A DNA stretch of 64,000 bases from Pogonophryne albipinna (GCA_028583405.1 CM053256.1:27328713-27392712); one strand, 5' to 3'; counted from the first letter of the stretch, positions 11,471 to 22,729 are shown. Notes: generated by a model not told the origin, from the sequence alone. Numbers and translations are program-made.

Positions 11471-12386
11471 TACAGATGTTAAGTTCACCTAGGAATGGTA
11501 TCGACTTAAATGTTCAAATGTTGCTCTTCTGTCTATATTGGTCATATGATGCCCCTTGACTGAAATGTTTCCTGTTCAATATCCACACTGATTTCCTTAA
11601 AATTCTGGGATGAGAGTCCACATCGCAATTTACTCTAAACTGTCATTTCCCTTTCATCACTCACCTCAGCAATGGACCTCTCTCCACTGTCCCTGTGTTC
11701 TGCCTCTGACTCACTCTCAAGCGCCTAGATGTCAAGAGAGGTGGTGAAGTGATCATTATTTATTGAGCAGTATACTCTTTCACATTGAATCATAACAAGT
11801 CATACTGAATGTAAATACAACTGACTCTAAAGTAAGTCCCAGTCTGTGACACTGGACATTTTGAAGACTCAAAGTCCCAAGCAGTAGGTAGAATATTAGC
11901 TAGTCTATGTAATGTGCACAGAAAATAAATAGTTAACTGAATACTGGGATGGACATTGCCTATAAGCACTCAGTAAAACATAAACACACACAAAAAGCTT
12001 CTGAATGATAAGAAGTATAATTAAAACATAATGCACATTACCATTTTGAGAGAGAGTACCGAAGTTAAAGAACTCAGAAAATAATCTCTTATCGAACTGA
12101 GGTTCCAGTAAAACACACTGACTGCGTCTCTACATGGACATCAGTAAGCCGTTTATGAGAATTATCCCGGTTATGATCATATTGGGGATATGGTGTTTAT
12201 ATGAGCACAGAGAGATCGGGTTATTCATGTTCCCTGTTTACATGATAAATACTAGTAACCTGGCATTTCGATGCCTTTTCTCATCTAAACTATTCAGTAT
12301 TTGTATCTCTCTATCATGACATAAAGACGAAACTCCTCCGCCGCCATCACTGTTAACTGATTAACTGCTACCAGCTGATGACTTAC

Positions 12387-12422
12387 TTTCCTCTTCTTTG
12401 AAAAAAATGTTCTTATGTCCAT
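12387..12422 (-). pseudogene. hAT transposase first coding exon (MDIRTFF type)
   Basis: On the minus strand an ATG at 12422 opens the short peptide MDIRTFFSKKRK, which ends directly at a splice donor (AAA then GTAAGT, 12381-12386). Fish hAT proteins of the zinc-finger MYM-like group often begin with a similar MDI-x-FF basic peptide. The element at 16069-17621 has the same arrangement. No later exon is seen, so the gene is decapitated after exon 1. Confidence 0.5.
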
Positions 12423-12898
12423 GTTGTCTGGGGGAGAAAACATATCAAACCAAGATATCTTCAGCTTTGATTTTCGCTGTATTAACCATTTCCTGAACAT
12501 TTGGTGTGTGTGCCTTACCTCTGCTACCGGCATCGCTTCATACAACAGATCTGAGCTGTCCAACTATGACAACACTTCTTGAACATGCACGCACTATGTG
12601 AGAATCCGCCTTGGTACAAAGTAGCAGTGAAAACATGGTACGGAGTTTCTTTGAATTGGGCATTCTCTCAATAAGCAAGTGGAATGAATTTGATAGTGAA
12701 GCACTGACACAGCGCTCTACAGAGTGCAGCGAGTGGATAGACCGATTCACGGACTTTCCACTTGGTAAAAGTGGAGGGGTCTAAACTAATCATTTGAAAA
12801 AGTGGGGAGGACTTGTCCCACCCTCATATAATGGCTGCGACGCCCATGGGTTATTTACATAATATGTCTACATGATTTTGTTGTGCAATAAAACAACC

Positions 12899-13408
12899 AG
12901 ATGGACACACGATAAAGGTAATGTTCAAATTTGGCTCTGATCGTAGCAACATTGTGCCATTCGTGAGGGCATCTTAAGCCATCAGAGTTTCTCAGGCTCC
13001 GGCAGCAACTTCGTGAGCGGTGGCAAAACCTTGGGCATGCCAAAAAATTGCCGAAGGACCTTGTGAAGGTTAATTTTTGTGTTGAATTTGTGTCAATTTT
13101 GCACTTCGTAAGGCCATCGTGAGGGCATCTTGTCAAATCGTCTTTACTTTGTGTTATCATCGGTGCCATCGGGCATTCGCCCCGATCAGAGTGATGGCGA
13201 ATGCCCGTCCCGATGATAACACGAAGATTACACTATTTGACAAGATGCCCTCACGAGTGCCTTACGAAGTTGCCGCTCACGAAGTTGCTGCCGGAGCCTG
13301 AGAAACTCCACCGGCGGTCATACGATGGCTTAAGATGCCCTCACGAATGGCCCGATGTTGCTACGATCAGAGCCGAATTTGAACATTTCCTCTATCGTGT
13401 GTCCATCT
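12899..13408. repeat. 510-bp inverted repeat (fold-back)
   Basis: The outer ends AGATGGACACACGAT and ATCGTGTGTCCATCT are exact inverses. Pairing continues inward through TTCGTGAGGGCATCTTAAGC, CTCAGGCTCCGGCAGCAACT, GAGGGCATCTTGTCAAAT and CGGGCATTCGCC. The centre is near 13188. The arms are diverged but alignable over almost their whole length, so this is a fold-back transposon or a head-to-head repeat pair. Its outer motif also occurs at 10391-10405, which suggests it belongs to the same interrupted older repeat. Confidence 0.85.
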
Positions 13409-15109
13409 CAACAAGTCCTCCAACGCTCATACGACCAAATAGGCCGATTGTTCAGGCCCTTATTACGACCAAATATGTAATTTGTTCAAGCGCTTAATAC
13501 GTCCTATAATTACGTTTTAAAGTTTTCGCCCTCTAGTGCTCCCGTTGAATGCAAACGTTACAGATGGTCGTTTATTCACAAATAACCCTCTCTGTATAAT
13601 CCTAAATTGTAGGATAGTTTGGCCATTAAAACGCTTTTTGATTAGATTTCTAGCGAAAAGTGTATATTGTACTTTTAGAATCCACGTCCAGTCGATATGT
13701 AGGATCTATAGTTTGATAGATATTACGAAGATGATTTGAGGTATGCGGCAGCCTCCATGTAAAGTTACGGGTTGAAAACAGTATTTCCGGTCTCGACGTT
13801 TTCATAATAAAACCAATGATCAAATGATTTAACAGTGATATCTGCAGTACTCATTGTAAGGGAAACTTCTGCAGCAATGGAGAGTCAGGACTCAGAGAGA
13901 CACGAGGAGAGTTGTAGCTTTGATGTCAAACATTGGTGGTTTATTACGAGTATCGGCCGGAGAATTTCACATCACAAGTCACAGCAGCCAGAGGTTCTGA
14001 CTGCACGGGTGGGTTGCCACATCAATTCTGCAGCGCTTCTGCAACATATTTGGCGCCTCTGCAACATATTTTGGGAGATAGACTAAACAGCTGGGCACCC
14101 TGAATCACTTGCGTCTGACCCTTAATGGCCTCGAAGCCAGCGTTCCCACAACCGTAAACCATTTCTTGACCGAGAGTTGACCGGTCATAAACTGGTTTAT
14201 CAAGATAGCTGGAGCCTCCCATTCCTTAAGAGAGATAACAGACTCAGGGTTGCTCATAAACATCAACAGGCGAGAATTATTCCCTCACAGTTCCACTCTT
14301 TTTATCATTTATGATAACCTTAAAATATTAGTCTAATAATAATTTGGTCAATACTTAAATCAATAGGCGTCTTCAGATTTGAGTGTGGTCTTACAAAACA
14401 TCAATTACATCAATAACAAAGTAGAATAAGATTGAAACATTCAATCACAATGATTGATACAGCCAATCATAATAGAAAAATCATCTCTCATCAATGTTTA
14501 GATCATCTTTTGTCAAAAGCATAATAATGAACACATAAAATCACAGATACATAATAACAAAAACATTTATTTTAAACCAATATGTTTTAACATTTACTCA
14601 TTATAGTTAATCTCCTTTATTTTATTATTTCTTGTGAAGCACTTTGTGAATTTTATTTCTGTGAAAGGTGCTAAATAAACGTATTTTTATTATTTCAAAG
14701 CGTTTTTTTATCTAGTTAAAATATGTGTAAATACATCTGATCTGAACAACAAAACGGACCACATACAACTTTCCTCATCTAGGCCTTTCATTTGTTTTTA
14801 CTGCTGCTGCTCTGGCAGTGATAACTGTGAGGCTTTTATTAGTAATAGAACAGCGCACAAACACAAACTCAGTCAAAAGTCGGACAGCCGATGATGCTGC
14901 TGTCATCACAAACAGACGTCGCTAAACATGACGCTCCAAGGTAAAGGATGTCCCATTGCTTTTAAACACATTTCCTTGCTTCTTCCCCCTCGAGTGGTCT
15001 CCTTGCATCTCTCCATGAATCTCTGGTGGGAGGGACTTAGACGCAAGGGAAAGAAGCAAGAGAGGGAAATATGGGTGCAAGTTTAGCGACATGGGATACA
15101 ACTAATTTG
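13409..15109. other. No gene recognised
   Basis: Mixed sequence, AT-rich after 14280. A frame on the minus strand at 14022-14222 has no recognisable similarity. Apart from the LINE tail at 14632-14695 I identify nothing. Confidence 0.45.
14632..14695 (+). mobile_element. LINE 3' tail remnant
   Basis: The pattern GAAGCACTTTGTGAATTTTA, then a GGTGCTAAATAAA segment and a TTATTATT run, is the typical 3' end of L2/CR1-like LINEs in fish. Only this tail is present. Confidence 0.5.
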
Positions 15110-15600
15110 TCTAATTCTAGTGTTTCTTTAGTTTCCTGTTTTATTTTTGAAATGTATTTAATCCTGTCTGTCTTTTTTTACTTCCAATATCTGTGTTTCC
15201 CCCCCTGTTTGACTGCCTGATTTCACCTGCTGCCCTTGTGGTTTTGCCTGCTCTCTCCAGCTGTGTCTTGTCTGTGATTAGTCCTCCTGTGTATATATAT
15301 ATATGCATGTCTTCCCTTGTGTTCTCTGTCTGTCGTCTTTGTTACTGTCTGGTTCCTGATGTGTGGTGATTCCCTGTGTTCCTGCCCTTGTTCCTCATGC
15401 CCTTCCTTGTCGGTACTCATTCAGTTTTTCCGTTGTTTTGTTTTACCTTTCGTGGTCCCCCTGTTTTCGAGGCACACTGTACCATCAGCTTTTGATAATT
15501 AAATGCTCACTTTTTGCTAAATATATCAGCCTCTTTTTGTCGGTTTGGGTCCAACCTCCTTCCAAAACTGTGACCCAATGGTTACTGCTGGACAAAAGGC
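15110..15600 (+). repeat. Dispersed CT-rich repeat, related to 15945-17940
   Basis: Pyrimidine-rich sequence with CTGCCTGATTTCACCTGCTG, CTCCTGTGTATATATATATA and CGGTTTGGGTCCAACC. Its complement style (GGACCCAAACGCACAACACC, ACACAGGTGGCAACAATTAA) occurs in the region around the hAT at 16069-17621. This is therefore probably one dispersed repeat family present twice in opposite orientation. No coding capacity is evident. Confidence 0.45.
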
Positions 15601-16068
15601 TTTCATTGTGGTAAGAAATGAACCAGGTTATTGTCAGAGATGGAGCTGTTAGCTATAAGCTTATGGTGAATCCGGTGTCTGAAATCTGAACTTTGTCAGG
15701 GTGTTGGCAACAGTCCTGTGAAATCTCCAAAAACTGCCATTAAGAAACTGGGGTGTTGTGTCTGGTGATCAGATGTTTAGTGATGACTTCACAAGCCTGC
15801 TATTCACAACAAAAGCATGGACAAACCTTCTGGGCAGGTTTTAGGGATTGAAATGCACCACCAGAAGCTTGATGTGAGAGCTACAAACATATTCCTTAAC
15901 AGTGTAACAAGGGTTATACCGTCTGTGTTTCTGCTTGCCTTGTTAAGAATGTCACAAGGCTCAGGACCCAAACGCACAACACCAGAAACAGGTCAGGATT
16001 AACAAGGTCTTTTAATAAAGGCAAAACACAAAACGCTCACTAGGAGGATCAAAAACATCTACATGGAC

Positions 16069-17621
16069 CAGGGCCGGCCCTAGACTTTTGGGGGCCCTAA
16101 GCGAGCTTTTACTTGGGGGCCCCCCTCACTCTAGCACGTTCTCACTACACACAACACGGAACCAACTTTTGTCTTATGGTGTTAGCATAAGCACACATAT
16201 TGTATAAATAAACATGTAAACATCGTGGACCTAACCTCCTCTAGGGGGATCCGGGGGCATGCTCCCCCGGGATTTTTTTTTTTTAAATATTAAAGTTAAA
16301 AGCATCTATCTGGTGCACTTGGAGAGCAACATTAAGAGATCTATGGATACATCTCTCAACACCCATATGAAACAGAACTGTAAGCAGATTTTTCTTTATG
16401 GATATTTTACAAATCACTTAAACTGTATTCTTGTTTTGTCATATAGTATTTCATAATTGTTTTTCATTTATTCTCTCTGGCTGTCCATCTCATAATGTTC
16501 ACATAGAAACTAGCTGTCAATAGGAATATCATTCCGGAGAATTATAATTTCTTGCAAAAATCTGTCACAAAAAGAGGTTGCACATTTAAATTCAGGTGTT
16601 GTTATGGCAACGTCAGTGGTCAAACAGCCACATTTACTGCTGGAAATATGTTCAAACATGCTGTTGACACGTAAAGCAGTGGCATGCCACCATTTCAGCT
16701 GACTTTTTCTCAGAAATACTGTCACATAACATCCATATATTTCAGTGCTAGGTTAATGCTTAGCTAATCTAACTATGAAACACTTTAACTGACAGGACTC
16801 CGGATCAACTGTGTACTGTAAGGTAGCTTCTAGCTTCATGTCGAACAGTAAGTCAACATTTCCCAGAGAGCTTTCTTTGAAATCACCAGGTAACGCTAAA
16901 AAACATTACATTTAGATTGTATGACAAAGTGTTTATTTAATATATCTGGCTAGATATAGCTACTTGCTAACGGTTTAGCTTACCCCCGCGATTCAAAGTA
17001 ACGTCAACGTAGCTGTAATTTATGCTTTGCTTACATGTTCGCATAACTTCGAAGTTTACTGACATTTACATACCTTGTTCATCTGGCTCAAGTGGTGGCT
17101 CTGGGGTTGTTGTGTGAGCCACCACTTGAGAATTGTCGTCTTTTTTAAGAATTGTTTTTCTTATGTCCATCTTCAAAAACTCTTGAGTCTGACTGACAGT
17201 TTATTTTAAATTGTCACAGCTCACAGGATAGGTACCTGTCAGCCAATAAGTCAGGTGTTTATTTCCATTCAACTCTCTGGTTGGTCTGGTGTCTTGCCTC
17301 TGTTGCATTCACTGAACACGGGAAATTACAATCCTGCCGTCCTCTCTAGTGTCATGATGAGGTTCAGGTAAAGCACGGTTAATGTATTATATTATTGACT
17401 CAATATTATTGACTCAATAATATAATGCATGACTTTGAAAGTAGGCAATCTAGGCATATTAACACAATTAATTAAACCTACATATCACGGTGACGGTGTA
17501 CTGAGATTTCTTTTTTTTTTATTGAAATTTTTATTGAATTTTTTTTTTGCTAGGGGGCCCCTTAGTGGCTGCGGGGCCCTAAGCGGCCGCTTATGTCGCT
17601 TAATGGGTCGGGCCGGCTCTG
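16069..17621 (-). mobile_element. hAT-type transposon with perfect 8-bp TSD
   Basis: The ends are CAGGGCCGGCCC (left) and CAGAGCCGGCCC (right, read inward). Both are flanked by the identical octamer ACATGGAC at 16061-16068 and 17622-17629. Subterminal GGGGGCCCTAAGCG-type sequence occurs near both ends. The 1553-bp body keeps only a first coding exon (17074-17170, minus). The block 16229-16460 is also present, inverted and diverged, in the element at 18576-19207. Confidence 0.9.
17074..17170 (-). pseudogene. hAT transposase first coding exon (MDIRK type)
   Basis: A minus-strand ATG at 17170 opens 32 codons beginning MDIRKTILKKDDN and ending LEPDEQ plus one base, directly followed by a donor GTATGT at 17068-17073. 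The peptide is basic at its start and Pro/Glu-rich at its end. The organisation matches the exon at 12387-12422. Within it, CTCAAGTGGTGGCTC and its complement form an inverted repeat (about 17088-17129). No other transposase exon is found in the element. Confidence 0.5.
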
Positions 17622-17940
17622 ACATGGACTATCAAAATTGAAACCAAAGGAGTCTATCAAAATATACTTAACACGTTCAAGGAATGACTGGCAGGCTTGA
17701 CGAGACCAGACGAACTGGCACAGGACAAAGGGAGACGCAGACTATATATACACACTAGGTAAGGGGACACAGGTGGCAACAATTAAGGGAGGGGCTGACA
17801 ATCACACTGGAGGGAAAAACACACAAGGGCAGGAATGGCTCTGAAACGAGAGGGAAAGGTTACTAGAAAATAAAACAGGAATTCACAAGACAAAAAGACT
17901 GAACTAAATGAATTAACTAACATAAATGTCTAGACACCAC

Positions 17941-18575
17941 ATGCATCTACAGTCTGAAAGCCAGTGATGGTGGAGGAGAACTGTGAACAAACGAGCTGGT
18001 TTCACCGCAGCAGGAAAACTCTTTGCTCTATAAACAAGTTTATTGTTGCGTTTTCCAGGCGCGCACAAACACATGTATTTCGTCTACAGTATTAGCGTCT
18101 TGGGTTATATGGATGATAACTATAGGCATTCCATTGACTTTTATACAGTAGAATGTATGTTCTTTTTTCTACCAATCAAGTGATTAAACTACTGGTGCAT
18201 TTTATTCATCACCATATTTTAAAAAATAATAATCTGATTTTATGTTTAATTAGCATTTTGAAATGATCTGACACTGCACTGGTACAGTGGTACAATAACA
18301 TGACTTCAGGGCTTGATGAAAAAGTAAAGGGATCAACAGTGTCAGTCTTTATCATCCTCTGGGGACCATTATGATGAATGTTTTTCCAAAACTTAACAGC
18401 AATCGATTCATAAGTTGCTGAGATACTTCCTTCTTGTTGGTTACAATACCCTGAAAATAGCAAAACTGCTAAGGATCAGATCACCCTGCTATTATCATGA
18501 AAAGTGAAGATTTTAACAAGCCTACCATGGTCAAGTCTCAGTGATATTCAAATGTTTGTACATTTTGATTTGATG
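17941..18575. other. No gene recognised
   Basis: Unassigned sequence between two transposon insertions. A minus-strand frame at 18209-18463 shows no recognisable features. Confidence 0.45.
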
Positions 18576-19207
18576 CAGACCCGGCGCCGTGGGATGGCCA
18601 TTTGACATTCCTGCCCTCCCCCAATATACACATTTTGTTTTATGTATAAAACATTTATTTTTTTAATTATAAATAAACTGTGAACTTTAATGCTAGGATG
18701 TATGTGATGTCAGATAGTAATATAAGAGTAATACATGAAAAACAGGTATGAAATACTATATGACAGTAAAACAAGAATACAGTTTAAAAGGAGAGTGATT
18801 TGTAAAATATCCATAAAGAAAAAGAAAATCTGTTTACAGTTCTGTTTCATATGGAGAGCATGCCCCCGGACCCCCCTAGCGGAGGTGAGGTCCACCCCCA
18901 ACTTAAAAAAATGGCACTTTACCCCTGCTTACACCTATATGCCGTGAGCTGATTATCGAGCCTTCATTGGAACAGTCGCGGGTATACTGTGTATGTGCGT
19001 GTGGGGAGTGTTGTCCACTGTAGCGCCCGGTACATTAATGGGAAATCCTACATGTTTGAGCACCCTCTATGAAACGTCAAGCTACCCCACAGCACCCCCA
19101 AAAGAAAATCTCTGGCGCCGCCACTGGCCGCTGCACATGACGGTTTTGTGTGCCCTCCCATGAAAATCATATGCCCTCTCTGTAGATTTGTTCTGGCGCC
19201 GGGTCTG
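18576..19207 (+). mobile_element. Short hAT-type element
   Basis: The ends CAGACCCGGCGCC and GGCGCCGGGTCTG are exact inverses over 13 bases. Flanking octamers ATTTGATG (18568-18575) and CTTTGATG (19208-19215) agree at 7 of 8 positions. The interior carries, in opposite orientation, the block found at 16229-16460 of the larger hAT (shared GGGGGCATGCTC, ATGAAACAGAACTGTAA, TTTATGGATATTTTACAAAT). It has no transposase and is therefore non-autonomous. Confidence 0.78.
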
Positions 19208-19215
19208 CTTTGATG

Positions 19216-19950
19216 GTGCACAGATCTTGTAGCAGTGTGAGGCGTGTGTGTGGTGCAGCCTGCTACTGATAGTGTGACTGCTCTCTCTGTGGAGGTGATG
19301 GAGTGTGTCTTACCTGCAACAAGCCAAAGAAAGCAATTGTGCCGCTGATTGATGGAGTTTCTCAGTGCAGTGCGGCGTCTGCGCTCTCTGGCTTAAATCA
19401 ATCTGTTTATTTAGCTTCTGTCAAATTGATCATCTGAAAATGCAAACAGATATCTTCTAAGCAAGACATTGCTATAAGTTACAAATCACAAGCACAGCGA
19501 CTAGTGTCTAAGTGTTTCCCTCTGCTTTTAGTGGCATTCTGGGTAAATATGTTTGATAAAGTTCTCAAAAAGACAAGCACAGAGAAAACTTCCGAAGCCT
19601 GGCTTTTTATTTACACTGCAAATCAATTACAGTTTTATTTTCCTTTAACCCTCTATCATTCATGATCTTTTATTTAAACTGGACAGCAACACAAATCAAC
19701 CACAGCTGCAGGAACCTACTCTACCTCTTTGTATTTTATGAAGATTTCGAGAATAGTATATGGGTAAAAGTGAGTTTTCGGCTTTGAGTGTCACAATCAG
19801 ACTTTTATTCCAACAGTAGAATAAATACATCCATGTTTGGTTCAAGTGGAAAAATAACCTTGGACACACAGGACTGTTTACATGTTGACAGATACATGTA
19901 AAGGTTACTCTTTCACTATGCAAGGAACCGATTTGTCAGAACCTACCAAG
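19216..19950. other. No gene recognised
   Basis: Unassigned sequence; no convincing exon or repeat end was found. Confidence 0.45.
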
Positions 19951-20571
19951 CAGTGGCGTAGCCAGCCACCATAGGGCCAGGGCCCAGGCCCGCCCAGTTT
20001 ACTCATTGGCCCGCCCTGAGAAAGCTTTGGTGTAATTTTTATTTATTTTTGTATTATTACTATAAATTGTTGTATTTATTCAATTATTGTTTTTATTATT
20101 CATTGAGAATATCCAAGCATTCAAAGTGAAATTCAAGTGAACAAATATTGAGTTGAATTAATGTTGTATGTGTTTTATCCTCTGAACGGAACTAATTTCC
20201 GATAAAAACTGGTTGAGGTGGTATGAAGATTTTCCCTGGGTGGAATACAGCGCAAGTTGGCACGCGCTTTTCTGTAAAATGTGCAGACATTTCCCCAGCC
20301 CAGGAAGGTGCATTTATGAGGGATGGATATGTAGACTTGAAGCACCTGCGTAACTCGTTGGAGAGACATAACAAAAGCGAGGACCACTGCAAGTCCATGA
20401 GCAGGTTTGAATGCTACAACCTATTGTTGCTGTTACCTAGTGCAATACAAGAGTAAATAACCTAATTTGTGTTCTGTGAAGCTGAAAAGGATATTAGATT
20501 GTTTTTGTTACTTTCGTTGCAGTTGTAAATATGTCTTAAATGTAATTTAGGTTAACTTCCTGTGTTATATA
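19951..20571 (+). mobile_element. hAT fragment with TTF-like finger remnant
   Basis: The left end CAGTGGCGTAGCCAGCCACC is a typical hAT terminus. The segment continues with GGCCCAGGCCCGCCCAG. A downstream + strand frame (20223-20456) looks like a hAT zinc-finger exon. The piece ends where LINE sequence begins near 20572, and I could not find the matching right terminus. Confidence 0.55.
20223..20456 (+). pseudogene. Possible hAT TTF-type zinc-finger exon remnant
   Basis: The frame encodes a segment with the pattern GYVDLKHLRNSLERHNKSED followed by HCKS. This resembles the C-terminal half of the TTF-type zinc finger in ZMYM1/ZNF862-like hAT proteins, where a Trp/Leu-Lys pair precedes H-x3-S-x2-H. 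Cysteines are sparse and the rest of the transposase is missing, so this is a dead remnant. Similarity was judged by eye. Confidence 0.35.
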
Positions 20572-21705
20572 CTCAGCCCCTCTCTCTGTAACTGGTTGCT
20601 GGACTTCCTAACAGAGAGACCACAAGCTGTACGGGTCAACAATAACACCTCAAACACCCTCATGCTGAGTACGGGGGCCCCCCAAGGATGTGTGCTCAGC
20701 CCCCTTCTCTTCACTCTGCTGACACACGACTGCAAACCCATCTTCAGCACCAACCACATCGTGAAGTTTGCAGACAACACTACTGTGGTGGGTCTCATCA
20801 GCAACAACGATGAGACTAACTACAGGAAGGAAGTGAACCAGCTGGCCCTGTGGTGCCAAAATAACAACCTCTTCCTCAACCTGGAGAAAACAAAGGAGAT
20901 AGTTGTTGACTTCAGGAGAACCCACCGTCGACCCCTTCTCCCCCTGACCATCAACGGTGCTGCTGTGAAGCAGGTGACCAGCACCAAATTCCTTGGGGTG
21001 ACCATTACTGATGACCTCACCTGGAAAATCAACACAACCGCACTAGCGAGGAAAGCCCAGCAGCGCCTGTACTTCATCCGGAAGCTCAAGCGAGCCGGAG
21101 CGTCACCCCCCATCGTGCTGTCCTTTTATGGAGGCGCCACCGAGAGCATCCTCAGCAGCTGTATCACGCTGTGGTTCGGAAGCTGCACCGCCGCCGACCG
21201 CAAGAGCCTGCAGCGCATAGTGAACTCTGCCCAGAGGATCATCGGTGCCTCGCTCCCCTCACTACAGGACATATACAACACCCGCCTCACCCGCAAAGCA
21301 CTCAGCATTGTGGGTGACTCCACCCACCCCTCCAACAGCCTCTTCGGCCTCCTGCCTTCAGGAAGAAGGTTCCGCAGCCTCAGCTCGGGCACCGTCAGGC
21401 TGGGGAACAGCTTCCTCCACCAGGCGGTCAGGATGCTGAACTCTCTCCCCTCCCTACCTCCCTCTCTCCCCCCCTCTGACATCTCTCCCCTGAACTCTCC
21501 ACCCTGCCTCCGACCTTTCACCCCTGCCCCAAATGGTCCTGGACTCTAACCCACACACACACACACCCTTTTTTTTTTTTTTTTTGTTGTTTGATGTATA
21601 TATGTCACACTGTAGGACCTCGAGAAACGATATTTCGAGATTTCTGGATGTACAACATGTAGAATTCTTGACAATAAAGCTGACTTTGACTTTTGACTTT
21701 GACTA
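20572..21705 (+). mobile_element. 5'-truncated LINE, L2/Rex1-like
   Basis: The element begins inside the reverse transcriptase domain and runs to a 3' end with AATAAAGCTGACTTTGACTT and a (GACTTT)n tail. Its parent belongs to the APE-type non-LTR group (CR1/L2/Rex1 superclade). It is the same broad type as the minus-strand element at 31240-32885, with shared motifs such as [23 protein letters not shown] and LPSGRRFRS. The 5' truncation is typical of target-primed reverse transcription. Confidence 0.88.
20596..21549 (+). pseudogene. LINE reverse transcriptase C-terminal part, dead
   Basis: About 317 open codons without their own ATG (the frame opens at a TTG in mid-domain). Visible motifs are [15 protein letters not shown] (motif B), then FADNTTVVG where FADD is expected, [21 protein letters not shown], and the LINE C-terminal region with [16 protein letters not shown] and LLPSGRRFR. 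Motif C lacks its second catalytic aspartate (Asn instead), so the enzyme would be inactive even if expressed. The N-terminal endonuclease and the first RT motifs are absent. Confidence 0.85.
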
Positions 21706-21734
21706 TTTAGATGCTTTTATTTTTGAAGGCGAGT

Positions 21735-21997
21735 TTACACTGTTGACAGGAAGTTAGGTGCGCTAGTGAGGACGCTCATGAACTGTTCGCCCGTGCCTCG
21801 CAGCAGGGTTACTGTGCGGAGCGCATAAAGCAGACCCTTCACGCGATAGCGAGGGGTAGAGCGAGTGATCGCAGATGCCGTCGTGGTCGCCGACGGATTA
21901 AAAAAATGAAACCTAAATGGCTCGCGAATTATACTTTGGCGGCCGTTAATATACCTGGGCGGCCCGCCCAAGTAAAGTCTATGTGTGGGAAACCCTG
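21735..21997 (-). mobile_element. hAT terminal fragment
   Basis: The right end, read inward, is CAGGGTTTCCCACACATAGA, followed by GGCGGGCCGCCCAGG. This is a terminus style of fish hAT elements. The opposite end is not found. It does not match the CAGTGGCGTAGCC end at 19951, so the two are different families. Confidence 0.5.
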
Positions 21998-22729
21998 CTA
22001 TCTTACCAGTTCAAATGCAACTCCCAAATATCTCTCTCTCTCTCTTCTCTCTTTTCTATCTCTCTCTTCTCTCTTTTTTCTCTCTCTCTCTCTCAATGTT
22101 GGCGCGCAAATGCGTCTTTTTTCAAATGATCCGGTGCTCCTTTTTTGACGGGGGGTGCGCATGCGCACCAGTTATGTGCAGCCCTGTACATAGTACAATG
22201 CAAACAAACTCCCTAAAGTAGTCTTTGTCTTAAGAAGCAGTTATTTTGACCCTGCACACTGTACTACTCACCCAGTACATAGACTGCTGCTGGATTTGAA
22301 AAACATCAAGAAGCCTTCACTACCATTTCATCAACAAATCCCCACAATGTAAGGCCTATTTTAGCCTTTAGTATGCAGTATACAATGCTTTGTACTGTAT
22401 GGTGGATCTTACATTTTATAAGACTTAAGATTCCATTTATTTTATTGAAAAGTCTGTCACTTGAAGCTGAGCTAAATTAAGGATGCCTTGGTTATCCTGT
22501 ATCTTTGAAGAGGACTGAGTCTGACTGCATTCCTCTTTCTCACAAAGCTCTGGCACAGTGAATCATATTGCATTGCCTTTCATTTTATTTGACTGCACTT
22601 ATTGTCAAATCAAGTACTACCTAAAATAGATTTGTTAATATAAAAAATAAAAAACCCTCAGTTAAATCAAGTGCACCCACCGAGAATTCAATTTGGACAC
22701 TAAAAGCCAGGAGTGAGCAAAAAATAACC
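21998..22729. other. No gene; CT-rich tract at 22029-22094
   Basis: A TCTC-rich low-complexity tract lies at 22029-22094. The rest is unassigned AT-rich sequence. Confidence 0.5.

Larger units (their letters stand above)
10704..12848 (-). mobile_element. hAT-type transposon with perfect 8-bp TSD
   Basis: The left end is CATGGGCGTAGGAAGCAT and the right end, read inward, is CATGGGCGTCGCAGCCAT. Both are flanked by the identical 8 bases GGTTATTT (10696-10703 and 12849-12856), the hAT signature. Length is 2145 bp, too short for a full transposase. A minus-strand start exon (12387-12422) near the right end indicates orientation. A 492-bp palindromic element sits inside at 10979-11470. A related uninterrupted target copy near 20457 supports the boundaries. 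Long, mostly non-coding sequence suggests a non-autonomous derivative. Confidence 0.88.
15945..17940 (-). repeat. Dispersed repeat split by a hAT insertion
   Basis: The left part (15945-16068: CAAGGCTCAGGACCCAAACG) and the right part (17630-17940: GGCAGGCTTGACGAGACCAG, ACACAGGTGGCAACAATTAA) form one repeat, interrupted by the element 16069-17621. It is the reverse-orientation relative of the segment at 15110-15600. Confidence 0.5.

Noticed and set aside
14022..14222. Minus-strand frame with GGSSYLDKPVYD suggestive of a structured protein
   Set aside because: Too short, no recognisable family, and no splice signals or conservation evidence in the window.
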